64,000 nt of DNA, taken from positions 1,364,001-1,428,000 of the forward strand of contig OX485809.1 in the NCBI GenBank assembly GCA_950295325.1, given 5' to 3'. Shown here in pieces: positions 46,463 through 58,255 of the stretch. The DNA is from Polytrichum commune (Eukaryota > Streptophyta > Polytrichopsida > Polytrichales > Polytrichaceae). The notes under the pieces were generated by a model that made no database searches, was not told the origin of the DNA, and was given only the letters and a program-made list of their open reading frames with translations. Made by a program: the position numbers and the translations under genes. Each line of letters begins with the position of its first letter. Within the stretch, counting starts at the first letter, position 1.

Positions 46463-46973
46463 TATATATATATATATATACCAATTTGCAAAATATTTTT
46501 CATACATCTATGTTTTCTCTTTGTAGTAATCTAGCTTACATCAAATTTTCCAGCCAATCGGGAAGGTCGACGGTGTAGCAATGTATCGATGAGCATGGGA
46601 CAAGTGGCATGCCCACTTGGACCAAAGTTAATTGAGGTGGCTATAATTATATCACCACCAAAGGGTCGCAAATGTGCTTGGGGTCTTGGAAGTCACGTTT
46701 TCAAGATATTTGATTCGATGCCTTTTCCCGTAACTTGAGGTGAAAGGATGAAGGACGTGACAAGTGATCGAAAGTCAAGTCGTGGTGGACTTATTGGGGA
46801 GCTTCCACCATGTGACATTAGGAATTTATGCGTGGTTTTGGGCCTTGGGAGGCAAATAATTAGGAGAGGACATGGTAATTATCCCAATTAGTGTGTGTTA
46901 CAATTAGGACGGGTAAAAACACTACACTAATTATCCCAATTAGTGTGTGTTACTATTAGGACAGGGAAAAAAC
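46463..46973. other. Intergenic; MITE ends repeated at 46878-46973
   Basis: TA repeats at 46460-46480. From 46878 the terminal word TTATCCCAATTAGTGTGTGTTAC(A/T)ATTAGGAC(G/A)GG occurs twice in tandem before the full MITE that follows. Confidence 0.5.
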
Positions 46974-47185
46974 ACTACACTAATTATCCCAATTAGTGCA
47001 TGTTACTATTAGGAGCTACACAATGCAATAACATCTTACTCAGGAGTTCGATTTTTACTAATGAAAGTTCAAACATTGTGGGCAATAAATCACTTTGCTT
47101 GGTAAAATACTACGTTCTCGTTAAATAGTTATAGCATTGCGTAATCTTGAATATTGACACGTACTAAATGGGATTATCGTTGTAA
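46974..47185. mobile_element. ~205-bp palindromic MITE, copy 4
   Basis: CTACACTAATTATCCCAATTAGTGCATGTTACTATTAGGAGCTACAC and the reverse of the right end (CGATAATCCCATTTAGTACGTGTCAATATT) form the inverted ends. Internal CAATAACATCTTACTCAGGAGTTCG matches copies 2 and 3. Confidence 0.7.
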
Positions 47186-48685
47186 CTGCATGAGGTATTG
47201 TAAGGTGTGATGCCATGTTACTCAAGGGGTGCCCTTTCATTGAGCTTTAAGGAACAAATTTCTCAAGATGCAATATGCTATAATAGGGCATCGTACCTTA
47301 ATTAAGGTAGATTGTGGGTGTTAATGAACACCTAGGTCCCCCCCCCCAATTTTGATGACTATTGAGTTTAGAACGGTTAATACATTTTGAGCACTTGCTC
47401 CAATATGTTTTACAACTTGTAATCCAAGACATGGTTGAGCATGGTCAAACATATATATATATATCAAGTACATGTGTTTGATTAAGATAAATGTCCAAAT
47501 AAGGCATGTGTACCTCACTACCTACTATGCTTAAAGTGGTTGAAATGAAAGCAATGTTTCATAAAAGTAGTCTCCCCCCCCCCCCCCATGAACTATTATT
47601 TAAGAAAGCCCACCTCCTAGAAGGTAGGAAATACACCTACCCTATCACATGGTAAAAAAAAAGGGGCTCATGTTCATGTCGGTGCAAACAAAACATATTG
47701 ATGTTATTTTATATTATATATATCATCAAAGTAAATGCCATAACTAAAATTTGGAGTAGACAACATATCGGAAAAAGGCCATGGCAACATGTCATGTTCT
47801 TTGAGTTGCCCCCAAGCAATCTTACCTAAGGTGAAAACATATTCAACTCTATTATAACACAAAAATTGATTCTTATAGTTGACTTGAATACGAAATTAGA
47901 ATCATGGAACCTAAATTATGGGTCAAGTGAGGCCTGATGGAATTGGTTCAATTGAGTCCCATTGAGATGAATTAGGGTCACTTCACACACGAGCCAAGAG
48001 CCGTGACTATGAAATTGTGAGAGCCCAAAAGAAAGTGTCCAAAGGCCATCCCAAGACACCTCCAAAATCATGTAGTGTGTTCACGGATCCTCAAGTGTAG
48101 TGTGAACCCATCTATGACCAGGCCCTAAGCCAAATGCTATTTCAATGAATTTCTATCCATGCATGTCCTCGCACGTGATAAAATAGAATATATCCACGGT
48201 TGTGAGCGTTCGGAGTGCCATGGTCTCCCGGTTTTGTGTCAGGCCTACCTCCAAAAGATGGTTTTTGAAAATAGCCCAAGTGACCATGAAACATGACCCA
48301 TTGGATGCCATGTAGGAATCCGTGTAGACTTTACATCCATCTTGCATTCACATACTCTGTTGGTCCCTCAAGCATAGTGTGAAGGGAACTTGGACCGGGT
48401 CCTCCTTTTGCACCAATGAGAGTGCTTGAAGTGTAATGGTCATGGGCTCTCAGTCTTGTGTGTGAAATGGTCCTTAGCCACAAACTTATGGGGAACATGT
48501 TTTCCTTTATTTAATCCTCTTTACCATCTATGGTGTTTAGAGTCACGTACGATATTTGCGAAGAGCCTAAACTAGACGTCTAATTTGTCAACGTTGGTCA
48601 TGATGAAGAAACATGAAAATGATGCCATGGGTCCAAGTAGGACCACCACTTTGAAAGTAGCATGAGAAACCCCGAGTCAGTCTAC
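47186..48685. other. Intergenic with two poly-C runs
   Basis: C runs at about 47339-47347 and 47574-47587, and a TA run near 47451-47463. No gene seen. Confidence 0.4.
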
Positions 48686-48687
48686 TA

Positions 48688-49069
48688 CACTAAATATGAT
48701 ATTTAGTGTCATGTGGTATTTTATGTCACAATGGTAACTTTTTGGACGACACTTGTTATTGAACAAGTGGACAAAGACTGTCATGGATGATGGATGAGTT
48801 CATCCATTGGCCAAAACCCTACCTCTTCTTGTCAACAACTTATGATGAAATATTGTCATGGATGATTGAAATTTGGATGGAAAATCACTTGGTAAGTGTC
48901 AGTAATTGCAACACCGTGAATCTAAAATCCCCCCCCCCCAAAAAAAAGTTCACAAGAAATGACAAATAATGTTGGGTTACCAATTAGCGTTGGTGACACT
49001 ACCCCGCGGTTTATGGTTAGTATTGAGCAAGAAAATTAGAATTGGTGACACCGATATTCATATTTAGTG
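48688..49069. mobile_element. CACTA-ended MITE, copy A
   Basis: The left end CACTAAATATGATATTTAGTGTCA and right end GATATTCATATTTAGTG are inverted; TA lies outside both (48686-48687 and 49070-49071). It contains a C run at 48930-48938 and the TTAGTATTGAGCAAGAAAAT block also found at 42780 and 61740. The CACTA ends recall En/Spm, but the TA flanks fit mariner better. Confidence 0.65.
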
Positions 49070-49147
49070 TAGTTAGACCCAAATGGATTTGATATGAAAT
49101 GACCCGAGATGAAATAACCACAAATTTTACACGAATGAGTTTTACTA

Positions 49148-49355
49148 CACTAAATATGATATTTCGAGTCACTCACTATTTGGATTTACACGATGTTATA
49201 TATTCTTAAACAATCGATGTCATTTTTTTTTATCAATTGAAGATGTTGAATGTTCTATAATGTCAAAACTACCATTTGTTGGCAAATTTTGAGATATGCA
49301 ATACAGCAATTGTGTGATTCCAAATAGTAAGTGACACTAAACCTCATATTTAGTG
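49148..49355. mobile_element. CACTA-ended MITE, copy B
   Basis: Begins CACTAAATATGATATTTCGAGTCAC and ends GTGACACTAAACCTCATATTTAGTG, with TA on both sides. Only 208 bp, with a different middle from copy A. Confidence 0.65.
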
Positions 49356-49359
49356 TAGA

Positions 49360-49694
49360 TGCCTTTGACCTCGGTAACATTGGGAGGGGCCCAAAGAAAA
49401 ATAGAAAGATGTCCATTTAGCCCTAGCAATAATGAAGAAGCAAGAAAGAAAAGAATGTTAAATCATGAGGATTGTAAATTATATTCTTTGCCAGCTCTCT
49501 AACTCCGGAATTGGCCTTGGAGACCCCTTTATGAGCCTTAGTAAGATGTTATGAAAAGTGACTAGCAAGACCATGTTGGGATGAATTAACCGCAAATTGA
49601 TTTAGGGTTTAGGGTCCAATGACTTACTACACTCCCTTTACCTTGGTGAGATTGGAGAACCCCAACTCAAAGCACCACGATGACCTCCACTTAA
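49360..49694. other. Intergenic, nothing recognised
   Basis: No coding or repeat structure identified. Confidence 0.4.
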
Positions 49695-50276
49695 GGGGTT
49701 GTTTACACCATGGACCATGAAGTCGTTCCATGCCATGTAAAATGTGTGATTGGTTGTTGAACTTCGTCTTGGTTGCACTTCTGTTTATACAAAGGTTAAA
49801 ATGTCAGAGTGGCCATGGAGTTCGAGGTCCCCATAAGACATATTTTAAGGCCTACATTATCCACCGACATGGTCCAACGGGTTTTGCGGTGGAAGAGGCA
49901 AAAAAAAAAAATGCTTTGATAGAAAAAAGGCAAGGGCCCATGGTAGAGAAATATTATTATAGTAAACTTGAATGAAATGTTTTTGGGGGAAGAGAAGATG
50001 AAGAGAAGAGAAGAGAAGGCAAAAGAATGGTCAAACTTATTATTTTTCAAAAGTGCCCTTTTTGGACATATATGAAAAGAAATCATCGCATTCATATTTT
50101 GGTGCATGGTCATGCCTCTTGGTCCACATTCGGATTACACCTAGTGAGGGGCCCAAAGGCTTTGTAGATTGATCTTTTAGGAAATTGGACCATCGAAGTT
50201 GGACCATGAAGTCGGACCATAGAATAAGGCCCTTTTCCATGGTCGGACTTCATGGTCCATGGCGTAAAACAACCCT
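49695..50276. mobile_element. MITE with GGGTTGTTTACACCATGGACC ends
   Basis: The left end GGGGTTGTTTACACCATGGACCATGAAGTC is matched by the reverse of the right end (AGGGTTGTTTTACGCCATGGACCATGAAGTCC). Flanks are TTAA on the left and TGAG on the right, so the target duplication is uncertain. A purine-rich stretch occupies 49985-50030. Confidence 0.7.
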
Positions 50277-52294
50277 GAGTTGCCTCTGCCATCATGAGAC
50301 GCCTTTCTTTGAGCTAGGCCCCACATTGTCCCCCAAGGTGAAACACAATGAATAATATAATTTTATCTTACAAATACACCCTAAACCCCATAATATCAAC
50401 CTTTTTAATGTCATTCCTTCTTGCATATCCCAAAACCTTAGGGAATGGATGTTCTCAATTTCAATCTCTCTCTTTATTGTCATGTTTCCCTCCCGTATAG
50501 TAGGAGGCGTCTCCTCCTGATCAAGACCCCCGTCAACAATCCACATGGTACCGTAGTTTTGAAAAGACTAGGACTAAATCTCAATCGAGCTGGAACCAAT
50601 AGTGTCATGGCACATGTCATGGTTTTAAGTGCTAAAGTGAGGAGGAACAAGCGTTTAATTGAGTGGCTGTGACAACCTCTAGACATTGGTAATGTGTTCG
50701 GACCAACTTTTAGGTTAAAAAAACTAGTCAAGGAATAAAATTACCAACTTTTTTTTCAACTGTCTTGATTTCTATCTTCCAACATGGGGGCAATTTGCAC
50801 CGCCTTTTACTTCTCCATATTTGGTGTAGAATTTCTTAAATGATCGGTTATGGGCACCTATCTACTCTATATGACGGGTTTTGACATTGAAATTAACCAC
50901 CAAAGAATTCCAACCACACGCTCGCACACATCAAGTTGTCATCATTGTAATTTTTATCATAATTTCAATGCTGACTTTGTGTTATTCCGCAATGTCACAT
51001 GCTACACTAATCCTCATTTATCACTCATCCATATTAACATCACGAAATTCCTTAATATCACGTGCACTTTGGTTGCCACAAGCATGATATTACAAAGTTT
51101 AGAGTGTGTCTCTTATTCGCTTATTTGACCTTGGAAAGACCACCAATGTACTTGAATAAATTAATTACAAACATGTGGGGGTAAAGTAGACAAACCCATT
51201 CATTCCGATACCCCCCAATCTTACTATATAGAGATCCCCGAAAGTCGTGAAGTTTCACACATGTAGCCGCCATTTTATAACGTATTGCATAAAGTCACGA
51301 AGAAGAGCACATGTAGTCATCACATTCGGCGTGATGGAAAAAGTAAGGTTGAAGGACACAAACTTGGGTTCCTTGAAAAGGGCACTAATTTTACTCAAGT
51401 TGTTGTCTCACAATTATTAGAAATAGGTCTACTATGCTGTGAACATGGGTTGGGAGAGAATCTTGCCTTTAAAAATTTACAGTAATCTCAAAACTTGGAA
51501 ATAAATTATGATTTTTTTGTTTGTTGAACGTTGTGATATCAATTTCCAAACATGTGAAAAATCACCCCAATATCACACATGTAATACTTTTATGCGAAAT
51601 TGCTTAAGGTATTGGAAATATGCTTGTCTACTTTACATGTTGACATCTATTGACATCAGGGAGAGTGAGAATTATTGATTCTTATGTAAAGTCTATGGAT
51701 TATTCCATCGATGACCTAAAGTCGGAGGTGGTTTAGTTGTTTACGTGAACGAGAAGTTCTCAACCATCCTCAACATAAGTTTTGACATGTTGTACATAAG
51801 TACATTGCATAATTTAGATAGCAAGAAAATTCCCTCAAGCTCAAATTCATGACTTATAGATGAGGTAGTTGGAGACTTCATATGTGTCTAATAACGGTAA
51901 GTAATGGTTATAATAAATTTAGTTCTCTTGTAAATGAATTAGATTAGAAGAAGAATCGATGAAACCAATGTTTTGGAATGTCAACATGACCCAATTAAGT
52001 TGAGTATATGTAAGTTTAATGCACTATAGATGTGGTAGTTGGAACCTTCACATAACTTATGTATGATTATGGTAAGTAATGGTTCTTGAGTTTGTCCTTT
52101 AGTTCCTTGGTTAGTAGTTGGAGCCCATATCCTATGTATGACGAGTGACAAAGGTTTGAGCATATGTAGGGCGGTAGAACGATCACATTTGTGATAGGAT
52201 ATTTTATACTTTATACTTTATCAATTTATATATGAATATTAATCATTTCATTGACGAACTACAGTTAGAGATGGCTTATGCCTTTCACGATAAC
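50277..52294. other. Intergenic, nothing recognised
   Basis: A partial relative of the 41775 element at about 50985-51115 is the only structure seen. Short open frames (for example 50445-50672) have no recognisable sequence. Confidence 0.35.
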
Positions 52295-52860
52295 CTCTGA
52301 AAAAACTCAACCATTAGAGTTTCAACTACCGTTTTTGGGTATATGATATATACATACATTTTAATTTTGGATTTTGACACTAGAATCGAAATGAACATGT
52401 TCTTCACATTTGTAGCAGTTGTGGCATAATAGGTGGAGGTGTGGGGATAGAAAGAGCAAAGATAAAGTGAAAAGGAGGAGATTAGTTGCTTGTTTGCACA
52501 TGGGTTATGTCCTTTGTGATGAACTCCAAAGTGCTCAACCATTCAAGTTTCAACCACCTTTTTTTGGGCATGTTCAAAACACGTATAATCCCAAAAAGTT
52601 AGATTCAACACTAGAGTTAAACTAAACATGTTCTTCACGTTTGTAATAGTTTTGGCGGAGTAGGTTAAGGTGCAAGGATAGAATGAGGAGAGAAAAAGTG
52701 AAGAGGAGGAGACAATTGCTCGTCTCCACGTGTGCCTTATGCTCTTTGTGATAAACTCCAAAGTGCTCAACCATTAAAGTTTTAGCCGTTGTTTTTGGGC
52801 ATGTTCTATACACACATACTTCAAAATTTAGAATGATTAGAATTAAAGTTTACGATACAT
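52295..52860. repeat. ~233-bp tandem repeat, about 2.4 units
   Basis: The phrase CTCAACCATT(A/C)(G/A)AGTTT starts units near 52306, 52538 and 52769. Shared inside are TGTTCTTCAC(A/G)TTTGTA and TGAA(A/G)AGGAGGAGA. The units have diverged and carry no intact frame. Confidence 0.75.
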
Positions 52861-53326
52861 TTTTTTAATTAGTTGGAACCCCACTCAAACCCCCAATGCT
52901 TAAAACGATTGTTTTACCTTCAATTTCTTTTATTTGAGTTCATATACAATAGGGTAATATCATGAAACATAGAGTATGGGTTTCACTTGAGCAAACTTTA
53001 CTTAACTCTTTCAAGGATAGTGGACAAATTTTTGGCTCATTTAAGATACAATCACTAAGTCTCTTCCCCACATGACAAAGCCAATAAACAACTTACAAAC
53101 AATTTCAATCTAAAATTTCAATTAATACAAATCATAAATCTCAAATATTTCAATATTATTTGGTTTATGTTTTCCACTACCTAAAACATCTATCATCATC
53201 AATGGTTGGGTGGAGGTTCGTGGAGCCTTTCATTATATGAAGCCAAAATAACAACTAAATCATGGTCAAATGGGTTAGGGTTTAGGATTGAAATTTATTG
53301 CACCCATGTCAGATGATAAGTGTTGG
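52861..53326. other. Intergenic, nothing recognised
   Basis: AT-rich, no features. Confidence 0.4.
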
Positions 53327-53930
53327 GAAAATAACTCCAAACCTATGGGTGGTCCTCATGAACAATCCAACCCCTTTACATTGCTAGGGTTAGACACCCG
53401 CATATGTGAGTTGGGCCCTCAATGGATAGATGAATTTAGTTGGAATTAGACAGGTCCAACTAGAAGAATGGATGAATAAATCAAGTTGGAATTAGACAAT
53501 TCTAACTGGAAGAATGTGATTGAGTCAAAAGATGGAAGAAGATTCCAGAGGAACCATAGATAGAAGATTCATAGTAGAACTAAAGCTATAACTACGAATA
53601 TAAGACATTTACTATATTTGAAAATAGAAAGTAAAAGTAGTGTCTTTGGCATAAGAGGAAGCTCAGGGAGGGGAGAGGATCTTTTTGTCTCTCTCCCTCT
53701 CTCTTATGGTCGGGTGGTCCGAGCTTATAATCAATCACATTGCATTTGTTAAGGGTGAAGTTTTTTTATACTATACTCCGTTGAAAGGTCTCAATGATTG
53801 TATCGAGTGTAAATGTTTATTATATTATTTACGAGCGATTGAGGTACGTGACATTCCTCGTGATAAACTCGGGTGAAGCATTATTTTTGAATACTATTAG
53901 AATGAAACGGTTGGTAGCATCCACACAATG
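53327..53930 (+). repeat. Possible solo LTR
   Basis: Begins TGTTGGGAAAATAACTCC, a common Copia LTR start. A segment near its end (GATAAACTCGGGTGAAGCA ... TTAGAATGAAACGGT) is repeated at 54066-54120 (GATAAACTCGGGTGAAACA ... TTAGAACGGAACGGT). That suggests two nested or tandem LTR ends. No second LTR or coding region was found. Confidence 0.3.
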
Positions 53931-54040
53931 TTTATGGTCAAATCAACTCCAAAACATTATCTAGTTGAGTTTGTACGTTGGGTGGGACCGGGAATAAGCC
54001 AAACCTCTATTCAGAATTATACTTTGTTTATTCTCTCAAC

Positions 54041-54660
54041 TTAGCACTGCATTGACAACTTCAGCTCGATAAACTCGGGTGAAACAATGTCATTGATTTT
54101 ATTAGAACGGAACGGTGGGTAGTCGCCGAATAATGAGGAATTTAGAAAGTAACATACTTCCCATAACACAAAACATACTTGTGTTTTTCTCATAGTGGGG
54201 GCCCAGCTTGAGGAGCAAGGACACCTCCACTTCTTCACTTGAGGTCTTGCGGTGAGGAAGGATCATGGCCGACGGGTCCAAGTGGGGCCGCCGCACCGGA
54301 GTTCACCTGCTCATCGATCGCAGCAGCTTGATAATCACGGTTAGCTTCAGAAATCATGAGCCTAAGCTAATAATCAGTTAACTTAGGCTCGAATCTAGAA
54401 GAAGGCGACGTCGTCATCGTCGCAACAGGGAAGGTGGTCACGAGGCAGCCTGAAAGCAACCCAGGAAGGAACACGGAAGTTCACAAGAAGGCCACAAGAA
54501 ACTGGGAAGAGTTTTAACTTGTACTTAACTTGCTGGTGACGGAGGACGATGACGCTGCGAGCATCCTGATTGCCGTGTCCCGGTCTTGCTGGGCGTGCTG
54601 GACGACCTCGCCACCAGTTTTCAACAGTCGGCACGTTGACCACCTACAAGTAAAACCTTA
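54041..54660 (-). other. GC-richer island, possible small gene on the minus strand
   Basis: Composition rises sharply here. Minus-strand pieces with protein-like sequence are MRRPHLDPSAMILPHRKTSS followed by EVSLLLKLGPHYEKN (54102-54296), and 54530-54660 in the frame GGEVVQHAQQDRDTAIRMLA. A pyrimidine-poor acceptor-like ACTTGTAG precedes the latter. I do not recognise a family and cannot connect the pieces by sure splice sites. It could also be the far upstream leader of the ATL gene on the other strand. Confidence 0.25.
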
Positions 54661-55087
54661 TGGAGACATCAGCATAATTGGGTATGATGGAAGAGAGAGA
54701 GAGAGACAGAGAGAGCTGGACAACCTTACTCGGTGCAGGCGAACTAAACTTAGTTAGAGGGATGGGTCAGTTGGGGCGCGTCGGAGCTTGAAGAATATCA
54801 CGCACAAAAGGAAAGAAGATCATCAGTTTGGGCTTCGGTGGATACTTACAGTAGTTAGTTGGTAACTTTGATAGGTTTCTGGGGGCTTTGGGCGTTCTAG
54901 AAGGTGGAGGTGGTGTGGTGGTGCAGGAGGGCCAGAAGTTGCTGAGAACATTTGTTGACTAAGTAAGTGGGGAATATTGGAGGGGTTGCAGGCATGTCAA
55001 AAAACTGGAGCTGGAATCTTGGTGCAGCGTGACTCTAATTGTCGGCTTTGATAGGCAGGAGCTGCTCGGGAAAACATATTTGTTTCT
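54661..55087. other. Upstream region of the ATL gene
   Basis: Contains a GA run (54691-54715). No ORF supported. Confidence 0.35.
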
Positions 55088-55640
55088 GGCCTGTGAGTCA
55101 GTTGTTGCTGGTGGTCACGCAGAGGTTTAGGGGCTTGCCTCTGTCTGTGTGTCTGTGTGAGGGTGGGAGGAAGGAAGGAAGGATTCGGGTGATGAACTTT
55201 TGGCGGCGGATTCTAGTGTAATTTTTCTATCGAGATATCCACTTGGAAGGATCAAAGCTTTCAGGGTTTAGTGAATCGAGGATTCCGGGAAAGACTTTGC
55301 AATCTTGGCAGTTAGAATTGGATTGCAGTAGCGCCTGGACCAATTTCCGTTAGGTTTCTGAAATCGTTTTGGGCCTGTGAGTTGTCGGTGGTGCAAGGTG
55401 AGGGGCTTGCCTCTGTCTGTCTATCTGTGTCTGTCTACCTGTCTACAGGGGCAAGCCTGAGGGTGGCAGGGAGGAATTGGGTGGCGGATTCTTGTGTTTT
55501 GATTTTGAGATTTATAACTTGGAAGCAGTAAGCTTCAGGCCTCAGTGAATTGAGGATTCCGGGAGAAAGATTGCAATTTTGAAACATACGCGACTCGGAT
55601 TGCAATTACGCGCGCGGCTGGAGAAATTCGGTTTGGTTTG
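55088..55640 (+). repeat. ~283-bp direct duplication in the ATL leader
   Basis: Two diverged units begin GGCCTGTGAGT(C/T) near 55089 and 55372 and share GGGGCTTGCCTCTGTCTGT, GGCGGATTCT(A/T)GTGT, and TGAATCGAGGATTCCGGGA / TGAATTGAGGATTCCGGGA. The second unit contains an inverted pair (AGGGGCTTGCC and GGGGCAAGCCT) that can form a hairpin. It probably lies in the promoter or 5' UTR of the gene that follows. Confidence 0.7.
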
Positions 55641-55730
55641 GGGGAATTGGTGGACGCGAGTGCGGAATTAGGTGCTCTGGGTGAAGAAGAAGATTGTGCT
55701 TCAGCGAGCCTTTAAGGGCATTCCAGCAGG

Positions 55731-56999
55731 ATGGCAACGAACCCGCCGAACACCATGGTGATGAGCGCGCCACCCGGCCCGGCTGGGTTCAGCACTCCAT
55801 CGAGCCCCGGCAGCAACAGCAGCAGCCCCGGCAGCAGCTATGTCGTCAACAGCAAGATCATGGTGGTGGCCGTGGCGGTTCTCTTCGCAGTGGTGCTCTT
55901 TATCCTCTGCTTGCACATTTACGCAAAATGGTTCTGGCGCAACCAAGGGTCGATCGCAGCAGCCGGACCAGGAACTCTCTCATGGCGTATTCGACGTCGG
56001 TACCGCGACGATCCAAACGCCCAAAACTTCAACCAAGCTTTCATGAACCTGCAGAGCGTGGGGTTAGAGAAGTCCGTCGTGGAGGCTCTACCCACGTTCG
56101 AGTACAAGCCTTCTGAGATGAATTCCAAGTTGGAGTGCGTGGTGTGTTTGGAGGAGTTCGAAGATGGTGAGAAGGGACGCACCTTGCCCAAGTGCGGCCA
56201 CAATTTCCACCTCGACTGCATCGACATGTGGTTGCATTCGCACTCCACCTGCCCGCTGTGCCGGGCGAGTGTGCAGGCCCCGGACGTCGACTCGATGGAG
56301 AAAGCCGTCACTCCTGCATCATCAGTAGCAGCATCAGCTGTGGTCATCGCCATCACTACGGAGCCCCCAAATTCATCACCATCGGAAACTGTGGTTGGCG
56401 ATGTGCAAGCTCCATTCATGGCCGCTATGCGTGCATCCAGACGGCGCCGTGGGTTAGGGCTTGGCTCGCCATTGAGTCCCGCCGGAACCAACAGCCTGCC
56501 ACGCACCGCTGAGGATCACCAGGACGCACAGGCTGGCGGAAATGATTCATCAATGCAAGGAGGAGAACGTCAACAACAATCTCGAGTTTTAGGCAACGAG
56601 TCGTCCGCAACGCAGAGACCATCTGGAGCGGACCCCAAGCTCAATGTCGCCAAAACCTCGTCCAAGATTCCGTCGAATGTGCTCTTCTGGGGCAACCAAA
56701 CGCAGGTGAATACATCCGCGGGGAGCATCAATTCATCGAGATCGTCCAGTTTGCGGGCGCCGTTCCAGGTGGCCATTGACATTCCACAAGCGAGTAATGG
56801 CGGTGCAGCAGCTTCATCGGACTCGGGGAGTTCTTCACCCTTCACCAATCTCATGTCTCCCATGCTGCGTGCGTCTGCGAGCTTCCGGCGATTGCTGAGC
56901 CAAGGCAGGAATGCGGCAGTCTCTCCTCACACACCATCATCGCTGGACGATGCTGCAGCAGGATCATCATCGTCGATTGCCCCACCACCAAATGCTTGA
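55731..56999 (+). CDS. ATL-type RING-H2 E3 ubiquitin ligase
   Basis: A membrane-anchored E3 ligase that passes ubiquitin from an E2 to targets, often in defence or growth signalling in this family. One uninterrupted exon of 422 residues, typical for ATL genes. A Ser/Pro-rich N-terminus is followed by a transmembrane helix at about 43-65 (KIMVVAVAVLFAVVLFILCL), basic residues RIRRRYR (86-92), then the GLD-like GLEKSVVEALPTFEY at 111-125. The RING-H2 runs 136-177: C136, C139, C155, H157, H160, C163, C174, C177, with PKC before the third ligand, W167 and CPLCR. A long Ser/Ala/Gln-rich tail follows with RRRR and a proline cluster at the end. The ATG at 55731 has no upstream ATG in the 40-base leader segment directly before it. 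All zinc ligands are present. The target is unknown. Confidence 0.94.
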   Translation: MATNPPNTMVMSAPPGPAGFSTPSSPGSNSSSPGSSYVVNSKIMVVAVAVLFAVVLFILCLHIYAKWFWRNQGSIAAAGPGTLSWRIRRRYRDDPNAQNFNQAFMNLQSVGLEKSVVEALPTFEYKPSEMNSKLECVVCLEEFEDGEKGRTLPKCGHNFHLDCIDMWLHSHSTCPLCRASVQAPDVDSMEKAVTPASSVAASAVVIAITTEPPNSSPSETVVGDVQAPFMAAMRASRRRRGLGLGSPLSPAGTNSLPRTAEDHQDAQAGGNDSSMQGGERQQQSRVLGNESSATQRPSGADPKLNVAKTSSKIPSNVLFWGNQTQVNTSAGSINSSRSSSLRAPFQVAIDIPQASNGGAAASSDSGSSSPFTNLMSPMLRASASFRRLLSQGRNAAVSPHTPSSLDDAAAGSSSSIAPPPNA

Positions 57000-58186
57000 A
57001 TCTTCAACGACCTCCAATTTTGATACGCTTAACCCCCTGTAATGATCACCAAGTGGATTCCTTTGTATAGTAGCTGGAATTTCACATGTATATCCATGTC
57101 TATCTCCAATTCCGAATTGCAGATGGATTGACAAGAGCACAGTGAGGAGAATCATCGCTTTTATTTTGGATGCTCATCCTCAACTTGGCCCTGTCTCTCG
57201 CAGTACGTGTACCTGCTCTTCAAATTCTCGAGAAATCCTCCTGCAGTCCATCGACATGGAAGCTCCAGTTTGGTGGGAATTATTGCTTAGTTTCTCTTCG
57301 TAGACATAAAGAGTTGGTTTGAGACATTGGCACTCTTAAGTTGAAGTTGTCGGTACAGGCGTGGGAATTGAAGTCGTAATTTGGTGGATGTAGCTGAGCA
57401 GCTGTGGAGAGGGGTGTCGTTACGTCGACGAGCCGATGAGTGGCAAGATGAAGATGACGGTACTTACATCGAATATTCCAGCATTCAAGTATCTCGATGT
57501 GCAGGAGCCTGATGAACTTGCACCACCTCTCTTTACCAAAATCTCTCCATCCATCAATGCAGCGAATAAGGCTGAAAGGGCACCACGATTTAGTACTTTC
57601 AGCTATTTTGCAGAAGCCATAGCCACCTACTATTTGCCTTACCCACTGGGATTCAAGCATTCTTATTGAGATAAGGAGTCGGCTGCAACATCCTTCGCTT
57701 GGGGATCTTCAGTGAGGTGGACATCAAATGTCATTTTTTAATTTGTATGTACATACATAGCCAATTTGAAGCCACCCGCATGCTGAAGCTGAGTCCGGAG
57801 GCACATTGTAGGGATTCCTTTAGTTAGACTAGTCTAATTTATATTGGACCAAAACCGTCATGAAACGAGGCTGATTCTGTATGGACCTGGCAAGGGTTTA
57901 AATCTACATAAATGCCTCAATCCAGTTGAATATGTCGGCAAGTTGTTGAATTTATTGCATGCACATCAAGTTTTTGTCATCGGTTAATAAGCTCGGTTTT
58001 GTGAATGCTGAGCAATTGCTTGTAGTATTTTGATAAGGAGAGAACAAATTTAGGGTTGGACATTCTCATCTGCATAATATGACTTTCAATTCAATTTCTC
58101 TTGGTCTTGTGATCTATTGGTACTGCAAGCCGAAGTGATACGAAGTGTTAATTTCCATGTTAGAAATCTAAGTCGGAGCTATCATC
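57000..58186 (+). other. ATL 3' region and intergenic DNA
   Basis: About 700 bp after the stop keep a mixed composition unlike the AT-rich flanks and may hold the 3' UTR. The open frame at 57436-57669 is not recognisable and not called as a gene. Confidence 0.35.
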
Positions 58187-58255
58187 TTAGGGTTAGTTTC
58201 CATGTAGGCCGCTCGCCCACTAGAATCTGGTGGGCTATACGGAAACTAACCCTAA
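58187..58255. repeat. 69-nt near-perfect hairpin with telomere-like arms
   Basis: TTAGGGTTAGTTTCC starts the left arm and GGAAACTAACCCTAA ends the right one. Inside, GCCCAC and GTGGGC pair around an 8-base loop (TAGAATCT with flanking bases). Only a few mismatches and a short bulge lie between. It may be a tiny foldback element or a small-RNA hairpin. Confidence 0.75.

Noticed and set aside
55694-56116. Overlapping plus-strand frame before and within ATL
   Set aside because: Begins with TTG, not ATG, and runs out of frame through the RING gene.
55919-56506. 195-codon minus-strand frame within ATL
   Set aside because: Antisense of a clear RING-H2 gene with complete zinc ligands.
57436-57669. 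77-codon plus-strand frame downstream of ATL
   Set aside because: No recognisable sequence; most likely within the ATL 3' UTR or intergenic.
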